A DNA stretch of 64,000 bases, from assembly GCA_037952775.1 (NCBI GenBank), contig JBANAY010000004.1, positions 11,284,001-11,348,000 of the forward strand, read 5' to 3'. The notes beneath the pieces are model-generated. The model was given only the letters and a program-made list of their open reading frames with translations. It did no database searches and was not told the origin of the DNA. Below are positions 19,229 through 30,929 of the stretch, piece by piece (the stretch's first letter is position 1; each line of letters begins with the position of its first letter). Source of the stretch: Clonostachys chloroleuca. Its lineage: Eukaryota > Ascomycota > Sordariomycetes > Hypocreales > Bionectriaceae. The translations under genes and the position numbers were made by a program.

Positions 19229-20472
19229 GGTTGTTTGAGGGGTGATAGCGACCGGATCCAGAGAGAGGTGATCGATCACTGTCGGAAGAAACCAACAAAG
19301 TGTGGTGGATGAGAGAGAAAAGCGAAATTTGCCAGAGCACGAGGAGAGGAGAATCATGAAGGAGAATGCGGCAGCCTGAGGCAGCAAGCAAGCAGAAGGC
19401 AGGATGCCTGAAGCGTTCACGCGATGGAGGAAGATGCGTCCTTCCACGTGCGAGATGCTAGAGTGATCAGTCAGTAATGAGATTAGAGGTACCTAGGTAC
19501 TGTCAGATGGCATGAAGATAATAAAAATAGAGATACATGCGCCTGCATAGGTACAATTTATAGAGAGAGATTTCCACTTGGCTGAATCTCTTAGCATTGC
19601 TTCAGCCCAGAACCAAGATGCGTGGCCGGCGCAACGAGCGAATTGACCACCCAGGGCACCGCAACCAAAGTCATGCATCGTGGAGGGGAAAACTGGAAGT
19701 TGGTTAACCAGCGGAGATCATCTCAATGGAGGCTTGTAGAAATTCAGAGCGTTCAAAGTTCTATTATCTGATTAGGGACAAACCCGCGGGACGCAAGCGG
19801 CAGGCTAATGAATCTCAATCATTCAAGCGAGCCATCTCTCTGCCTGAGTAGGCATAAACTGACTTTTGTAAGGCGCAACGGGGGGACTGCGATCATATAG
19901 AAGGTTATCATTGGGCTTCAAGGCGTGGGATTGATCCATCAATATTCATGATCTACAGGAGGAAGCGAGATGTATGCGATGATGGTGGTGCTTTTGATTG
20001 GACACTTTTCAGTAGATGACTTCTTTAAGCTACTGGTGCTATCTAGGAGTACGGTCGTGCTACGCAAACAGATATCTATCTTCAATATGCATTGTGATTA
20101 AGAGCTTGGATTTCTAGACTCATCCCGGCGCTAACTCAATCACCGCCGTTCGCCAATGTCTCAAAATCAAAACTGTCAACAGTCCTTCGGTTTCAAACAA
20201 TCATCGCAGGTCAATCACATTAGGAGGGTGGTATTCAGCAAACGGGGGTGGGACTAAGCAGTCAGTTTCATCATCAAAAACGAGGTTTCATCACTCCCCT
20301 TTCATTTTATTGTCAAGCTTAGCACCATATCAGGGATTACTTAGATATATTATAACATTTATTATATACTTTTACCCCAGATTACCAATTTATATCGATT
20401 TATCCAACCATTGCTACTTCCATTCGCGATGCTGCAATTTCAGCTCGGCGTAAGAGACCATCGAAAGACACT
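19229..20472. other. Intergenic, about 1.2 kb
   Basis: Upstream region of the F-box-like gene and 3' flank of the rhodopsin-like gene. A short AT-rich patch lies near 20340-20400. No gene is recognised. Confidence 0.4.
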
Positions 20473-21886
20473 TCAACAATCTTCCCGGCCTTTGCAAATT
20501 GAGTTGCCACTTTGGAGGCTGTCCGACAACGTACTTCCGTTTTGCGTCGTGCTGAGAGAGGGGTCTCTTCGATCAACCTCACTGATCGTATTCAAGTGTT
20601 GAACTGGCACGGTGGTCTTAGTACCCCAATACTTCTCCTTGACCAAGCGGAAGAGAGGTTGGAAGGCTGGGAAACAGGACGTCCAGACGCCGACGTGGCC
20701 CTGAAGAGCAGACCAGGGGCAGACGAAGATGAGCTTGTATGATCTGGAAGGAATGCACCCCGTTAGACAACTGACTAAAAGGCGATTCGATGAAAAGCAG
20801 AGTGTAGGGATCAAGGAAAAGGTGATTTGGGAGGTTAATACGCACGTGTCCACCGCAAAATCAGTAGTTACAATCAAGATCATGTGAACAATTCCAGCAA
20901 TGACGGCAAAGATGCCGACAGAGAAAACGAGGATTACCTGAAACCTCTTGCCGGAAAATTTCATTGTGGACCAGACCAGCCAGATTGGCAGAGCGAGAAG
21001 GCCAATGTCAATAGCGACAATAGTGAACACATTCGCGTAGAACATTTTAGCCTCTTCTGATTTCGGTATGCACTGTCGTTTCGGGTTCGTGAGATCCCAT
21101 TGATCACTAGATAGGTACGAGATCGGTTCAGTCAGCCTTGATTGTCTCCGATCCAAGGGCAACATTTCATACGTACGGGATATGCTTGCACTCGGTAAGC
21201 AAGAAAAAAAGGCGATCATTGTGATGGCGAAGGTAAGGAAGGCTAGAATGTACAACCCGAAGCGGAACCATCCTAATACATCGCTTGTCAGCAACAATCT
21301 TAGCATCGCAATAAATCTCGCAGCTTAGGGAGGGACGAACTCTCATGGCTCAGCTTAAAGTAGCTAGCGATGATGGAGAATCGGACAAATCCAACGGACG
21401 CAAAAAACACCAGTTGAAACGTGAGTAGAGTCTAGCTAGCGGGTAAGCTTCTTCGCTTCTGTAATGTCGATATTAGGCCAGCTTTATAGATTATCACATA
21501 CCTTGTACAGCTCATCCAACGCCTCGGGAGGGATTTGGTCCATATGCGTGCCCAAGCCCTGCTTGACAGCTACAAAAATGAGACATTAGTTGGATAGATT
21601 GGATGCACATACATCTGTGGCGACGTACCGAGGATCCCCTGGCATGAGATCGCAACAACTCCAGTCTACAAACAAGATGAGTCATTATGGCCGGTATCAG
21701 GGCTTGATTAGGTCGACATACCCACGCGATGGTTGCCATCAAGTCATCCCACCCTAGGGAGCGAAGCATGAAGATTCGTATACATAACCGTGTGATGACG
21801 AAGACCGAAGTGATCACAATCAGCCCAATATTAAGCCTTGTAAGGTTATGACCTGCGGAATCAGGCGGTGGCTGCCAATCCACCAT
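20473..21886 (-). CDS. Rhodopsin-like integral membrane protein (SAT4/Pth11-type)
   Basis: Second member of the fungal rhodopsin-domain family in this window; function unknown. Seven exons on the minus strand are 21722-21886, 21629-21665, 21502-21569, 21341-21431, 21173-21272, 20846-21106 and 20473-20743, giving 330 aa. The N-terminus MVDWQPPPDSAGHNLTRLNI leads to VFVITRLCIRIFMLRSLGWDD, the canonical TM2 loop of the family. Then come AVKQGLGTHMDQIPPEALDE, FASVGFVRFSIIASYFKLS, FSCLP..WDLTNPKRQCIP, VFTIVAIDIGLLALPIWLVWS and HVGVWTSCFPAFQPLFRLV. The introns at 21107-21172 (66 nt) and 20744-20845 (102 nt) are multiples of three without stops, so retention would also keep the frame; the spliced forms fit the family spacing better. 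Confidence 0.85.
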
Positions 21887-22755
21887 CGTTTATATCGGCG
21901 TTGTATGATTGAATGATATCGATCGACTTCAGGGGACGTTGGGAAGTGTACGAGGCGACGTAGAGCCAAATCTGCTTGAACTACAACATTGCTCAAGAAA
22001 TTAAGAAAGTACCAGTGCCCATGCACCCGAAGGGCCGGCGGTAAGGGGCTTATAGGTCATAGCCACGGCCAGATGCTTTCGGTATGGGATTGCATTCCAG
22101 TTCACCAAGGTTCGCTCGCATCCATCGCGGGGCTCCAAACTCTGTAGCTTTGAAAAGGCGATGGCACGCACTCTTCTTTCGTCACTCGTCGGCCCAACAT
22201 ATTGTCCGAGGTCAGTAGTAAACCATAATTAGCGAGTGGAATGTTCTTTCGGGCTGGATTCATCGTTGGTTGGAGTGGAAGTGGTATAGATAGGTGGCGT
22301 CTTCCGATTTGGCCCAGTACCTCCTATAGACTCGGTATGCATCCTTTTCCTCGCCAATTAATTCACTGAACGAAAATAGAAGATTTGACCTAGATGAATA
22401 AACAAAATAAAGGCCGCCCCAGTAATGTTGTGATCTATGCTCTTATCGGTCTGTGTATGTCATCTGGAATTGCCTCCTGTGGGTGGCGCCGAACCGAGCA
22501 ACAGCCCGAGAGTCCGAGACAATTGTTCCTAAAAACGCCCAATCCCATCCGAAGAACATAATTTGAGGCCAAGCTTCTAACCCAGGCGCTTAAAACAATT
22601 GTTATAGCTAGAGCCGTATATGTATACAAACGCTTTCATTAGATAGCTTATTGCTAAGGCGGGTCAAGGACGGCTCAAATCTGCCTCAAGTATTTCTCGG
22701 TCATTTATATTGACCTCTTCTCTTCAAATAACACTTCTGTGTCTGTCTAACGTTT
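21887..22755. other. Intergenic, about 0.9 kb
   Basis: Promoter of the rhodopsin-like gene and 3' flank of the Zn2Cys6 gene; nothing coding is recognised. Confidence 0.4.
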
Positions 22756-24529
22756 TCAAGTCTGCTTTCTCGGATTAGCACAGAAATCGGCGCGCTCCAT
22801 GTTTAGCACTTGGTCGCCCAGACCAAACCCCTTATCTGCCGATATTCGATGGAGAGCCTTTTGAAGGCACTGGAATATCTCGGGCAAATCTTCTAGATAC
22901 CTCGAAGCAACTTTCATCGGAAAGAGAAGAGACATGGGCCCTCTATGTCCATCTTCGCCCAACAGTAAAAAGTCAACAGCTCGGCAAATCTCAAGAGCGT
23001 GTCCTTGTGGCGTTGTATCTCCTAGACGAATCATTGTTGGAGACGATGTTACCCCCTGGAATAAATTTTCGGGTGGGTTAGTTAGTTCGTCTAGGGATGC
23101 CGATGTACAAACGCCATGGAGCAGTAGCCACACGACAAAAAAGTAAATGTAATCAAGGGCGAGACGGAAAGATCCAAACCACAGCACACGGCCAAATAAT
23201 GGTTCATAGCTCTCGGACACCCAGATCGAATTGGCACTTATAGTAGGTATCTCCCAATAGCAGTCTTGGTTTTCTTGCGTCCATCGCACTTGGAGGCGGA
23301 ACAGCTCATCAAGTGCGAGTGACACTTCATCCTGCAATGCTCTGAGGCGGGTCTTAGAAGAGCATCTCAATACTTGATCATTGTCCTCCAATATGCCGGG
23401 TACTCTGCAGAAGAGGTCTTGTAGTGTATCCCCTGTGGTCTTGGTATCCGGGTCGACTTCCCAGGGTATTGTTTTCCATTCGTCTTGGTTAAAAAACGAC
23501 CTTTTCCTTCTTGCAACATCTGCCACGACCTGGTAAACACATATCAATTTCTGCTTACTGGTACGTGTTTATCTCTCATACACTCACAATAAAGCTCCGG
23601 AGCACGAGCAACAACTCTCGGGCCATCGGCGACTGGAAGGCCGCCGGTCCAGCGCTCTGGGCCTTTTCGGATTTCCCCGTCAGCATCAGTGAGGTGGTAA
23701 GTTTGAGGCCATTTAGACTTCAAAATGCATTTTCCAACTTACCAAAGCAGCAATGCCAAGGGAATGGTGAACCCAATTGACGGGTCCCATGCCTGCTAGG
23801 AGCTCATATAATACCAAGAATAAACAGCTCCATATTGCCACATAATGTTGCGCCCAGCCTCCGTGGGAGCCAAGCATCTCCAAGTCGCGCTGAAATCTGT
23901 GCAGGGCTTGGCCATATAAAGTAGACGAATGGCGAACCATACTTTTGTCTCCATGCATATGGCCGAACAGGGCCTCTGCCGAGCTTAGCCCGCATATGAG
24001 AGCTGGGGAATCTCTGTTCTTGGTTGATAAGACAGTCAAAAATGATGGTGCATCCTCAGGTATTTCGGGAGCTCTTGAGCTGTGCAGAAATGTATCACTT
24101 AATGTTGATATCATATAAGAAAGAACTATCTCTTGTGAAAAAGCTGATAGAGTCAGACTTGCAGGGATTTTAGTAGTCAGCAATCCAGGATGCTTCTGAA
24201 CAGCCCTGCTGTCCTCGGCCATGCGGGACGCTGTTAGACTCCGCCCCGACTGGAATGTTTGAATAGAGGGAACGGGTTCCCAGGTTGTTTACTTTCAAAC
24301 ACGAAGTTGGGAATGGTATCATATCCCAGGCATACGTGGAATCCCTGTCTGCAACGGTCACAGACTGGTCGCTTCTCATCTAAAAACCGTTAATCAGATA
24401 ACGAATGCACACAGTACATGAGTTCACCAGGATTCCTCGCCTACCACATTTGACTTTGCGTTTCCGGCATGTGGCGCAGCCGGCACTTCGGCGACCTCGG
24501 GCCTGTCTCTCTGGGGACTGAAAGGACAT
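22756..24529 (-). CDS. Zn(II)2Cys6 fungal-type transcription factor
   Basis: Nuclear DNA-binding regulator. Five exons (24445-24529, 24293-24379, 23743-24230, 23588-23662, 22756-23529) encode 502 aa. The binuclear zinc cluster is split by intron 1: CATCRKRKVKCDEKRPVCDRC.. has Cys at 18, 21, 28, 35, 38 and 45 (C-x2-C-x6-C-x6-C-x2-C-x6-C). The N-terminus before it is basic (RQARGRRSAG). The long middle and C-terminal part, with FSQEIVLSYMISTLSDTFLH, WAQHYVAIWSCLFLVLYELL and LALDYIYFFVVWLLLHGVC, resembles the fungal-specific transcription factor domain 2 type. Intron 2 (62 nt) is set by the need to escape a stop after FKHSSRGGV. The target genes are not evident; it lies too far from the peptide genes to assign. 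Confidence 0.87.
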
Positions 24530-24972
24530 GCTGGCTCATTGGTACATGGTGTAGGAACACGAAATAGCCTCTTGGTGTCCGAAGTGTCGAAAGACGAGGT
24601 GCTTCGTCATCGGAGGGGAAATTCGGATGTGTCTTTGCCGTGGCTATCAGGGGCCTTTTGCTTACTCTTCGAACCTCGCGCCAGCTTTCCAAGAACAGTA
24701 ACGCGCGTAAAGCTACAACGTAATTCCTGGCCCGCTTCAAGCTAAGAACTTACACTAAACCCAAAATCGAAGGCCAGTGCGAGGTGAGTTAACGGTTGCT
24801 TCAGAACTGGATGCTCAATATATGACCGGCAAGCAGATGATGAACAGAAGATGTCCAAACAATTAACGAGAGGATTTCTTATAAAACCCGCGAGTCTTCG
24901 ATATTATCCAATGCTAATATATCCAGCCTACATTGTTCAGAAAATCTGTCTCAAAATCATCCTCCGACCAGG
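24530..24972. other. Divergent promoter region
   Basis: 443 bp between the start of the zinc-cluster gene (minus) and the next gene (plus). No coding signal is recognised. Confidence 0.4.
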
Positions 24973-26165
24973 ATGGCATATCTCCGTAAACACTCCAAAG
25001 ACGATGAGAAATATGAACCTCTTCCCCAGTCATTAGAGTCTAGGTTTGCTATACCTGAGCGATTCAACCATGGTCATGGAGACTGGAATGCCATTCCGCC
25101 TCCATATCACGATTTCAGCACTCAAACTCATCGTTGCCCATCCCAGGTATGGCCGAGCAATCTATACCGTCAAGACGGCCCACGCCGCCTTTCCAACAAG
25201 CCAGTGCATTGACTCATCTTCCGGCGGCCATCTCAACGCCGAGAATATCGGTGTCCAAATCAGAGCCAAGAAAAATCATTGCTATTCCTGCAACAACAAC
25301 TAAGTTGGGTTCTCCCTTTCTCAGGGCCTATCCCCCTTCCCTGGGACACCTCCACATTTCCAAAGACTTGTTCCTCGGGTTCATCGATCAGCTCAACCGT
25401 GTCTCCGTTGCAAGTCCCCCAGTCCAAGTCGTAGGGCTAGTTGGCAACCTCGTGGGCATGGTCCCACTCGCCACCGCCCAGGTCGTGGGTACCGCCGTCA
25501 ACACGGCGGCCACTCTAACGACGGTCGTCGTGTCCAAGGGGAGGACAGAAATGGTTCTTCGTCAGGCCAATCATGAGATATTCAACCCCCGTGGCCTGAA
25601 GGCCTACATCGCCAAGCTCGATGCTCTTGCCCAGGTGGCCAAGATACCGATATTGGACGTCGGTGGTAATATTGATAGCAAGTCCAACATACTGCCACCT
25701 GTCCAGGTCACAGGAGGCTCTATCATCGGGGTGCAAGAGCGGCGCATAGCGGCCTTAGGGCCATGGATCGCACCGCTGGATATTGAGTCTATTCCTCCTA
25801 TTGAAAGACCTACTAATCCTCTAAGCCAAATGCATGCCGTGGTCAGCGAAAAGCAGAGGAGCCGAGAAGAGGAGAAATTGATGAAAAGCCGAACCAAGGT
25901 GACCGAGGATCGGAGCAAAGATACTGCTAAAGCACGGGACAAGTATGACAAGGAGATGCGAAAGTTACGATCCCAAAGAAAATCTCACGAGAATTTTTCC
26001 AAGCAAGCACGGAAACAAGACAAAATTGAACATAAATATCAGAAGAAGATAGAAAAATTAGATAGACATCGTCAGAAGGATGATGAAGAGGAAAAGATAC
26101 TGCGAAAGCTTCTTTTTCTTGTGATCGATGATGCTGAGTCTTCTCCAGCTCATCAACCATTTTGA
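24973..26165 (+). CDS. Uncharacterised conserved fungal protein with hydrophobic core and C-terminal coiled coil
   Basis: I recognise the general type: a fungal family with GSPFLRAYPPSL, FLGFIDQLNRVSVASPPVQVVGL and NPRGLKAYIAKL blocks. Its function is unknown to me. The proposed exons are 24973-25146 and 25266-26165, giving 357 aa. The second exon is open from at least 25134, so the acceptor is uncertain; the chosen one (after aaatcagag) gives CPSQ followed by PRKIIAIPATT in phase. A weakly hydrophobic stretch (VVGLVGNLVGMVPLATAQVVGTAV) could be a membrane-associating helix. The last 110 residues are almost all Lys, Glu, Arg and Asp with heptad-like spacing, so a coiled coil is likely. Confidence 0.65.
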
Positions 26166-26770
26166 GATTAGTTGTAGTCAGCCTCAAGATACAGCTCTTA
26201 AGCCCGGCAACAAATACGATACATTCCTGTCAGTACAACAAGTCGACTTGGAAAAGATCGCTGCAAGTTGGAGTCGCGTTACAAGGTCAACTTGATTAAT
26301 GCTGCCTTCTAAAATTCATCTAAACCACAATGAAAAGCAAAATTGAATATTGTGATGCCTCTTCAGAAGCAGTCTGGAAATATCACCGGTGTCTTTTTCT
26401 TTAAACAGCGAAGGAATGCTTCATGATATAGGGTAGTTTGCTCTTAACATTTCAAGCGTTGGTTAAATCCGTAAGCTCCGCACTGATGATCCGGAGCTCG
26501 GATTTCCAAAGCGATCGGACTTTGGAAGTTGATGAAAGTGCGAACATCCTTTTAACATTAATATAAAAATAAGGAAAGCTTTTTCAATTGAATAGATCAC
26601 TGAGATCAGCTCCCAAGACAAACTTTCAAGCGTCAATTTGAAACATTCTTCTACCCTCGCCAAGCGCCCGATTTCCAAGACGAAGGAAACCTAGAATTTC
26701 AACCATATCTTCCAACTAGCGGCATCTGATCAAAGAAGACATTTAAAAGAAGATTCCTCTACTGAATAAA
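26166..26770. other. Intergenic
   Basis: 605 bp; promoter of the DUF4267 gene, nothing else recognised. Confidence 0.4.
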
Positions 26771-27145
26771 ATGTCATTCCGGTCTTATATCGATATCATC
26801 ACTGGCGCCATCGGCACCTTACTGGTCGGCAGCGGCCTCTATGGCGTTGTATCCCCAGCAAAGATGGGCCGCGCTTTCGGCGTCATCGACGTTACTCGCG
26901 ACATGGCCGTCTTTTACCCTGGAATCGGCGGCCGAAATATATCAGCCGGGCTCGCAGTGTGGGCTATGACTCTTACTGGCCAGCGCAGAGCTCTGGGCAC
27001 ATTTCTGATCTGCTGGATGTGCACTGGCATTGCTGATACATACGTGCTACTTACCCACTCGAAACCCGTGGATACTGTCTGGCTGCACGTCTTTAACACT
27101 TTCGCCTTGGGGTTTGTGGGATCAACCTTGGTTAGACACAGCTAG
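26771..27145 (+). CDS. Small four-helix membrane protein (DUF4267 family)
   Basis: Single-exon gene of 124 aa. Hydrophobic segments are at about 9-27 (ITGAIGTLLVGSGLYGVVS), 55-70, 77-94 and 104-119. The motif YPGIGGRNISAGLAVWAM with an Arg-Asn pair, followed by a short basic loop (TGQRRALG) and a helix with CTGIADTYVLL, is typical of this fungal and bacterial family. Its biochemical role is unknown; relatives often lie beside metabolic genes. The start ATG is preceded by aaaataaa, a good fungal context. It is probably intact, as length and ends fit the family. Confidence 0.8.
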   Translation: MSFRSYIDIITGAIGTLLVGSGLYGVVSPAKMGRAFGVIDVTRDMAVFYPGIGGRNISAGLAVWAMTLTGQRRALGTFLICWMCTGIADTYVLLTHSKPVDTVWLHVFNTFALGFVGSTLVRHS

Positions 27146-27949
27146 AGGGGTCCCTGTTGAAATGAAATAGGAGGCAGAGGAATCACTTGGTTGGAGCGAG
27201 GAACGAGCTGTTTGAGGCAGTTTCCAACCTCGCCGCGAAGTTTCAGGTAAATTAGGGACTGATGCCCATTTGATGTGACTTCTATATGAGTGAACGATAA
27301 TAAAGATGAACTTCAACAATCTTCGCAAACCTCCACTCTATCTTCGACAAATTTTACTGCGTTATGCTCTGTTTTCGAATTACAAACCTACGAGTTAGTT
27401 CCAAGAAAAGACCACTGGCCTCTCCAGTGCCAAATGTCGTGGAGCCTTCGTTACTATCACGACACTGGCTTATTCTGCGCCTGGTAGAGGTTGTATTAAT
27501 TTCTACTTCGTGAACTAAATTGTCAACTATCTTTAACCTTGTTTCCTGTTGCTCAACAAACAAACCACGGAGTGGAGATATGTCATATAGGGTCATTAAA
27601 TTTCAGACCCTGTAGGATGTATTACCAAATAGCTTCTTAACTCTGGAGTGGCTTTATTTTCAAAGCCATCAGCAATGCCTGCCCTCCTGTCAAACCTTAG
27701 AATATGAAAGATTCAAGATAACCGGGTTTTTGAATACCTACTTACTCATAGATCTAGTAAGTGGTAGGCTTTGGAATCAGGACCACACTACTACTAAACC
27801 AATTAGTTGTGTCCTATCAATTGAAACGACCCTGGATGTAGCAATTCCTCACTAGAGAGCTACTACAACACAATAGGTGGAAGAGAACCAACCTTTGGGT
27901 GACGAAGCGCATGAACTTGAAAAGGATCAGGGTGGCTTGATAGCTCTAC
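27146..27949. other. Intergenic, about 0.8 kb
   Basis: No family features on either strand; the short minus-strand frame at 27354-27596 is not convincing. Confidence 0.4.
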
Positions 27950-28992
27950 TTAAGTAATGACTCGTCCCCTCTTGCGTCGAGTGCATACCATAGGCTCTGA
28001 GTGCTTCATCATGGAAGTGCCCATCCTCGGTGAAAAGAAAAGAAGGGGGTCCAAGGGCCGTTTCCACTGCGGACTGCAAAAGCTGTTGCAGTTATGTTGG
28101 TAGAAGAAAGAGCTAATACCCTCTGGTCCAAGATCGGTCACCCCATACTCACGTTTTCGTGATAGGATAACGGGGTCGGATAGAACGATTTCGCGTCTAT
28201 AGACGCCACCCTGTAGATCGCAGAGAACAAAGGAGCCATCAGAGACATGGTAGCTGAAGTGGCTCAGGGCCTGCATCACCTCCCCCAGGTCTCCGATGCA
28301 TCATACCACCCAGAGTTGCTATTGAACTTTTCGTAATTATCGATAAAGGGCTCGCACAGCATTCTCGCCCCCTTCCAGCCAGATAAACGGGGATGGTTCG
28401 AGGGCTCGACAAACCACACCTCTGGTACATTGATCCTGATGGTCTTGTGGGTCACATTCAGGTTGTTGAACTGGTCCACAATCTCCAGAGCCTTACTCAC
28501 GGCCCTGATGTCGAGGGTGAAGTAATCAGGCTCGAAGACCACTCCGGTTTTGAACCACTTTAATACACATGGTTCGCCCTTGCGAGGGCCTGAGGTGTAT
28601 GTGCCCGGAGCGACGTACCGAAAGGATCCTTCGGCGTATGGTTCGATTATATCAGCGGCATTTATCTCAGCATTAGTGGATGTGTTGCACTGTCCACTAT
28701 CTGAATGAGAGTCAGATGGGATTTCGGATTGGTGTCCATTGTCACGTGTCACGCATCTTGACAGGTCATCTCTCTTCTGATGCTTGTTGGAGGTGGAGGA
28801 TCGAGGTGATCTAAGATTGTTGTTAGCATATTGAGGCATTTCCAGGCGTTTTTCCACCCTCGAGTAATTATTGACTTTGGGAGAGGAAGCATGTGTCATA
28901 TTTGTTTTCAATTTAGCCTGAGCATGTGTTAAGGGGGATAATTTACACGAGATTGCATGCACGTGACTGTCCGCAGGGAATGTAACCATCAC
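27950..28992 (-). pseudogene. Alpha-kinase-like protein gene with a frameshift
   Basis: Alpha-kinases (MHCK/eEF2K type) are atypical Ser/Thr kinases expanded in some fungi. The frame from 28990-28992 has a polar N-terminus, then the domain start EGSFRYVAPGTYTSGPRKGE with CVLKWFKTG (the ATP-binding lysine region), VPEVWFVEPS and RMLCEPFIDNYEKFNSN. It runs GWYDASETWG and stops at 28276-28278. The rest of the domain is open in the next frame: MQALSHFSYHVSDGSF, LCDLQGGVYRREIVLSDPVI (the D-x-Q-G metal-binding block) and FFYQHNCNSFC (the C-terminal zinc-binding His/Cys set). The shift coincides with a run of five Gs (plus-strand Cs at 28282-28286); one more G would restore continuity. It could be a real loss, a homopolymer sequencing error or an unusual intron. 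The start is uncertain; a later Met near 28900 is possible. Confidence 0.72.
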
Positions 28993-29762
28993 CTGAGGAT
29001 TTCAAACATAGAATTCTTTCTTTTTCTTAGTTGGACCTCCTATTACAGAAAATATTTTCTGAGAGCATTTTGAATATTCGTCGGTAGTGAACGTTGTAGA
29101 CATGACCGTCAGAGTTCCGTGCACTGTGTCCTAGTCAAGAGTTGAACGTTGACTAAATTACACCTCGGCAAGGGCTAGTTTATATCAGGGAACTACGAAG
29201 ACTTTCTCTTCTACGTAGCTACCTAATTATTCGCATCGACTAGAACTATAGTGATGAATCTGCATGTGCTAAGATCTAGCCAACAGTCCCACCAGCCCTG
29301 GTTTTATCAACATCTCGGAGCTATAACCAGACGAAAAGTCCTAAGCCCAAAGGTAAAATGGAACGGGAACTCGGGTATATGATTTTTGGAACCCCGATCG
29401 GTGTTATTTTGGGATGTGCATAGGGAGCGCAGCAATGGTTGTTAACAGTGGTAATACCTAGAGTTCTTGTGAGGCATAGAAGCATGCATATACAGCGATT
29501 TGAGAAGGAAAAGTCGACATGCCACTGGCTTCTATGGTTTCGGGATGGCAATAAGGAAGAGAGTTTTTGAGATAGAGTTGAAAACAGCATATAATAGAAG
29601 ACGCCAGACCCGAGTTTTCAACACAATGAATATCAGGATGGTCTGCATCATCGCCAATCTTTACATGATAGCGACCAGCTTTTTCCCACTGACGCTACGA
29701 GACTGCAGCTTCGCTAAGCCTGGAATAATAGCGGCCAGTTCGCCCTCTAACCGCTCGACGGG
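28993..29762. other. Intergenic before the NRPS fragment
   Basis: About 0.77 kb without recognised coding content; the minus-strand frame 29321-29590 lacks family features. Confidence 0.4.
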
Positions 29763-30071
29763 ATGGGCCCATCAAGGCGGTCGCAAATTGGTTCAGCTGT
29801 CATGTTTTACACCAGTGGCTTTTCAGGGACCCCAAATGGTGTACTATTAAAGCATGAGAGCCTGCAAAATTGGGCTGAGGGAAGCATTGCAAGTCTTTAC
29901 GATTTGGGACTAGAAATCGTTCTCCAGCAAACTACGCCGGTGTTCGACATTTCACTGGAGCAAGTATTCATAGCACTTTTCTACGGCGGAACACTATGTA
30001 TTGTTCCGCAAGAGCATCATGCCGACGCCGAGGCAGACTGCATTATAGTATTAATTATTATAAACCTTTAA
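29763..30071 (+). pseudogene. NRPS-type adenylation domain fragment
   Basis: About 90 codons match the middle of an adenylation domain of a nonribosomal peptide synthetase or NRPS-like enzyme. The phosphate-loop motif reads FYTSGFSGTPNGVLLKHES, where families usually have TSGSTGxPKG: both the second Ser/Thr and the Lys are altered. LQQTTPVFDISLEQVF and GGTLCIVPQEHHADAEA follow, fitting the next conserved blocks. No start or upstream core is found, and the sequence ends abruptly at about 30047 where AT-rich transposon DNA begins. This is a truncated relic. No continuation was found in the 46-52 kb island. Confidence 0.75.
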
Positions 30072-30929
30072 TTTTTAATTTTCAGACTAAAAGATTAGAT
30101 AACTAATACTCTATATAAAAATTTAATATCTTTATTATTTCTTATTATAGCTAGATATAAATTTATTAAAGAATTAACTAACTATAATTATAATTTATTA
30201 ATATAATTAGGATTTTTTTCTCTGGAACCTTAATAATATAACTATCTAATTAAATAGATAAATAAATATACTTTTAAAGTATTTATCTATAGATAGTAAA
30301 AAATAGTTAAAATTAAAGTTTAATTAATATATAAGAGGGATTTATTAGTAAATCTAATAATATAAATATTAATCTATTTACTAATATTATTAAACTAATT
30401 AAAAAAATTTTAATAAGTAATCCAGATAAAGATATATATTCTAATAGATATAGGAAAAAGTAATATATTATAATAATTAGACTTTATCTCTAAATAGCAG
30501 ATATATAAACTATTTAACTAGAGAGATAATATCTATAGCTCCTTCTTTAATCTAATATTATAAGTATTAATACCTGAGGTATTAATAATAATACTTTCTA
30601 TTATATAAAAATCTTATCTGATTTAATCTATAGTAATACCTCTAGTAATAATACTTTCTATTAAATCTACTATATAAATAGATTAATTAATACTAATAAG
30701 CTAATTATTATCTAAATCTCCTAAGTAATTAGATTAACTTTTAGAATTATATAAGAAAGATATATTAATTTAATAGAGAAATCTACTAATATTTTAAACT
30801 AAATAGATATAGAGAGATAGAAGAGCTTAATTAAAAAGAGAATTAGTAAAATAATTAAGATTTAGTTAGCTATTCTAACTAAAGTAAGTATTATTTAATC
30901 TTAAGAATAATATTTATTATTCTACTATA

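Noticed and set aside
18424..19391. Alternative frames over the F-box-like gene
   Set aside because: They do not continue across the TAG and have no recognisable motifs.
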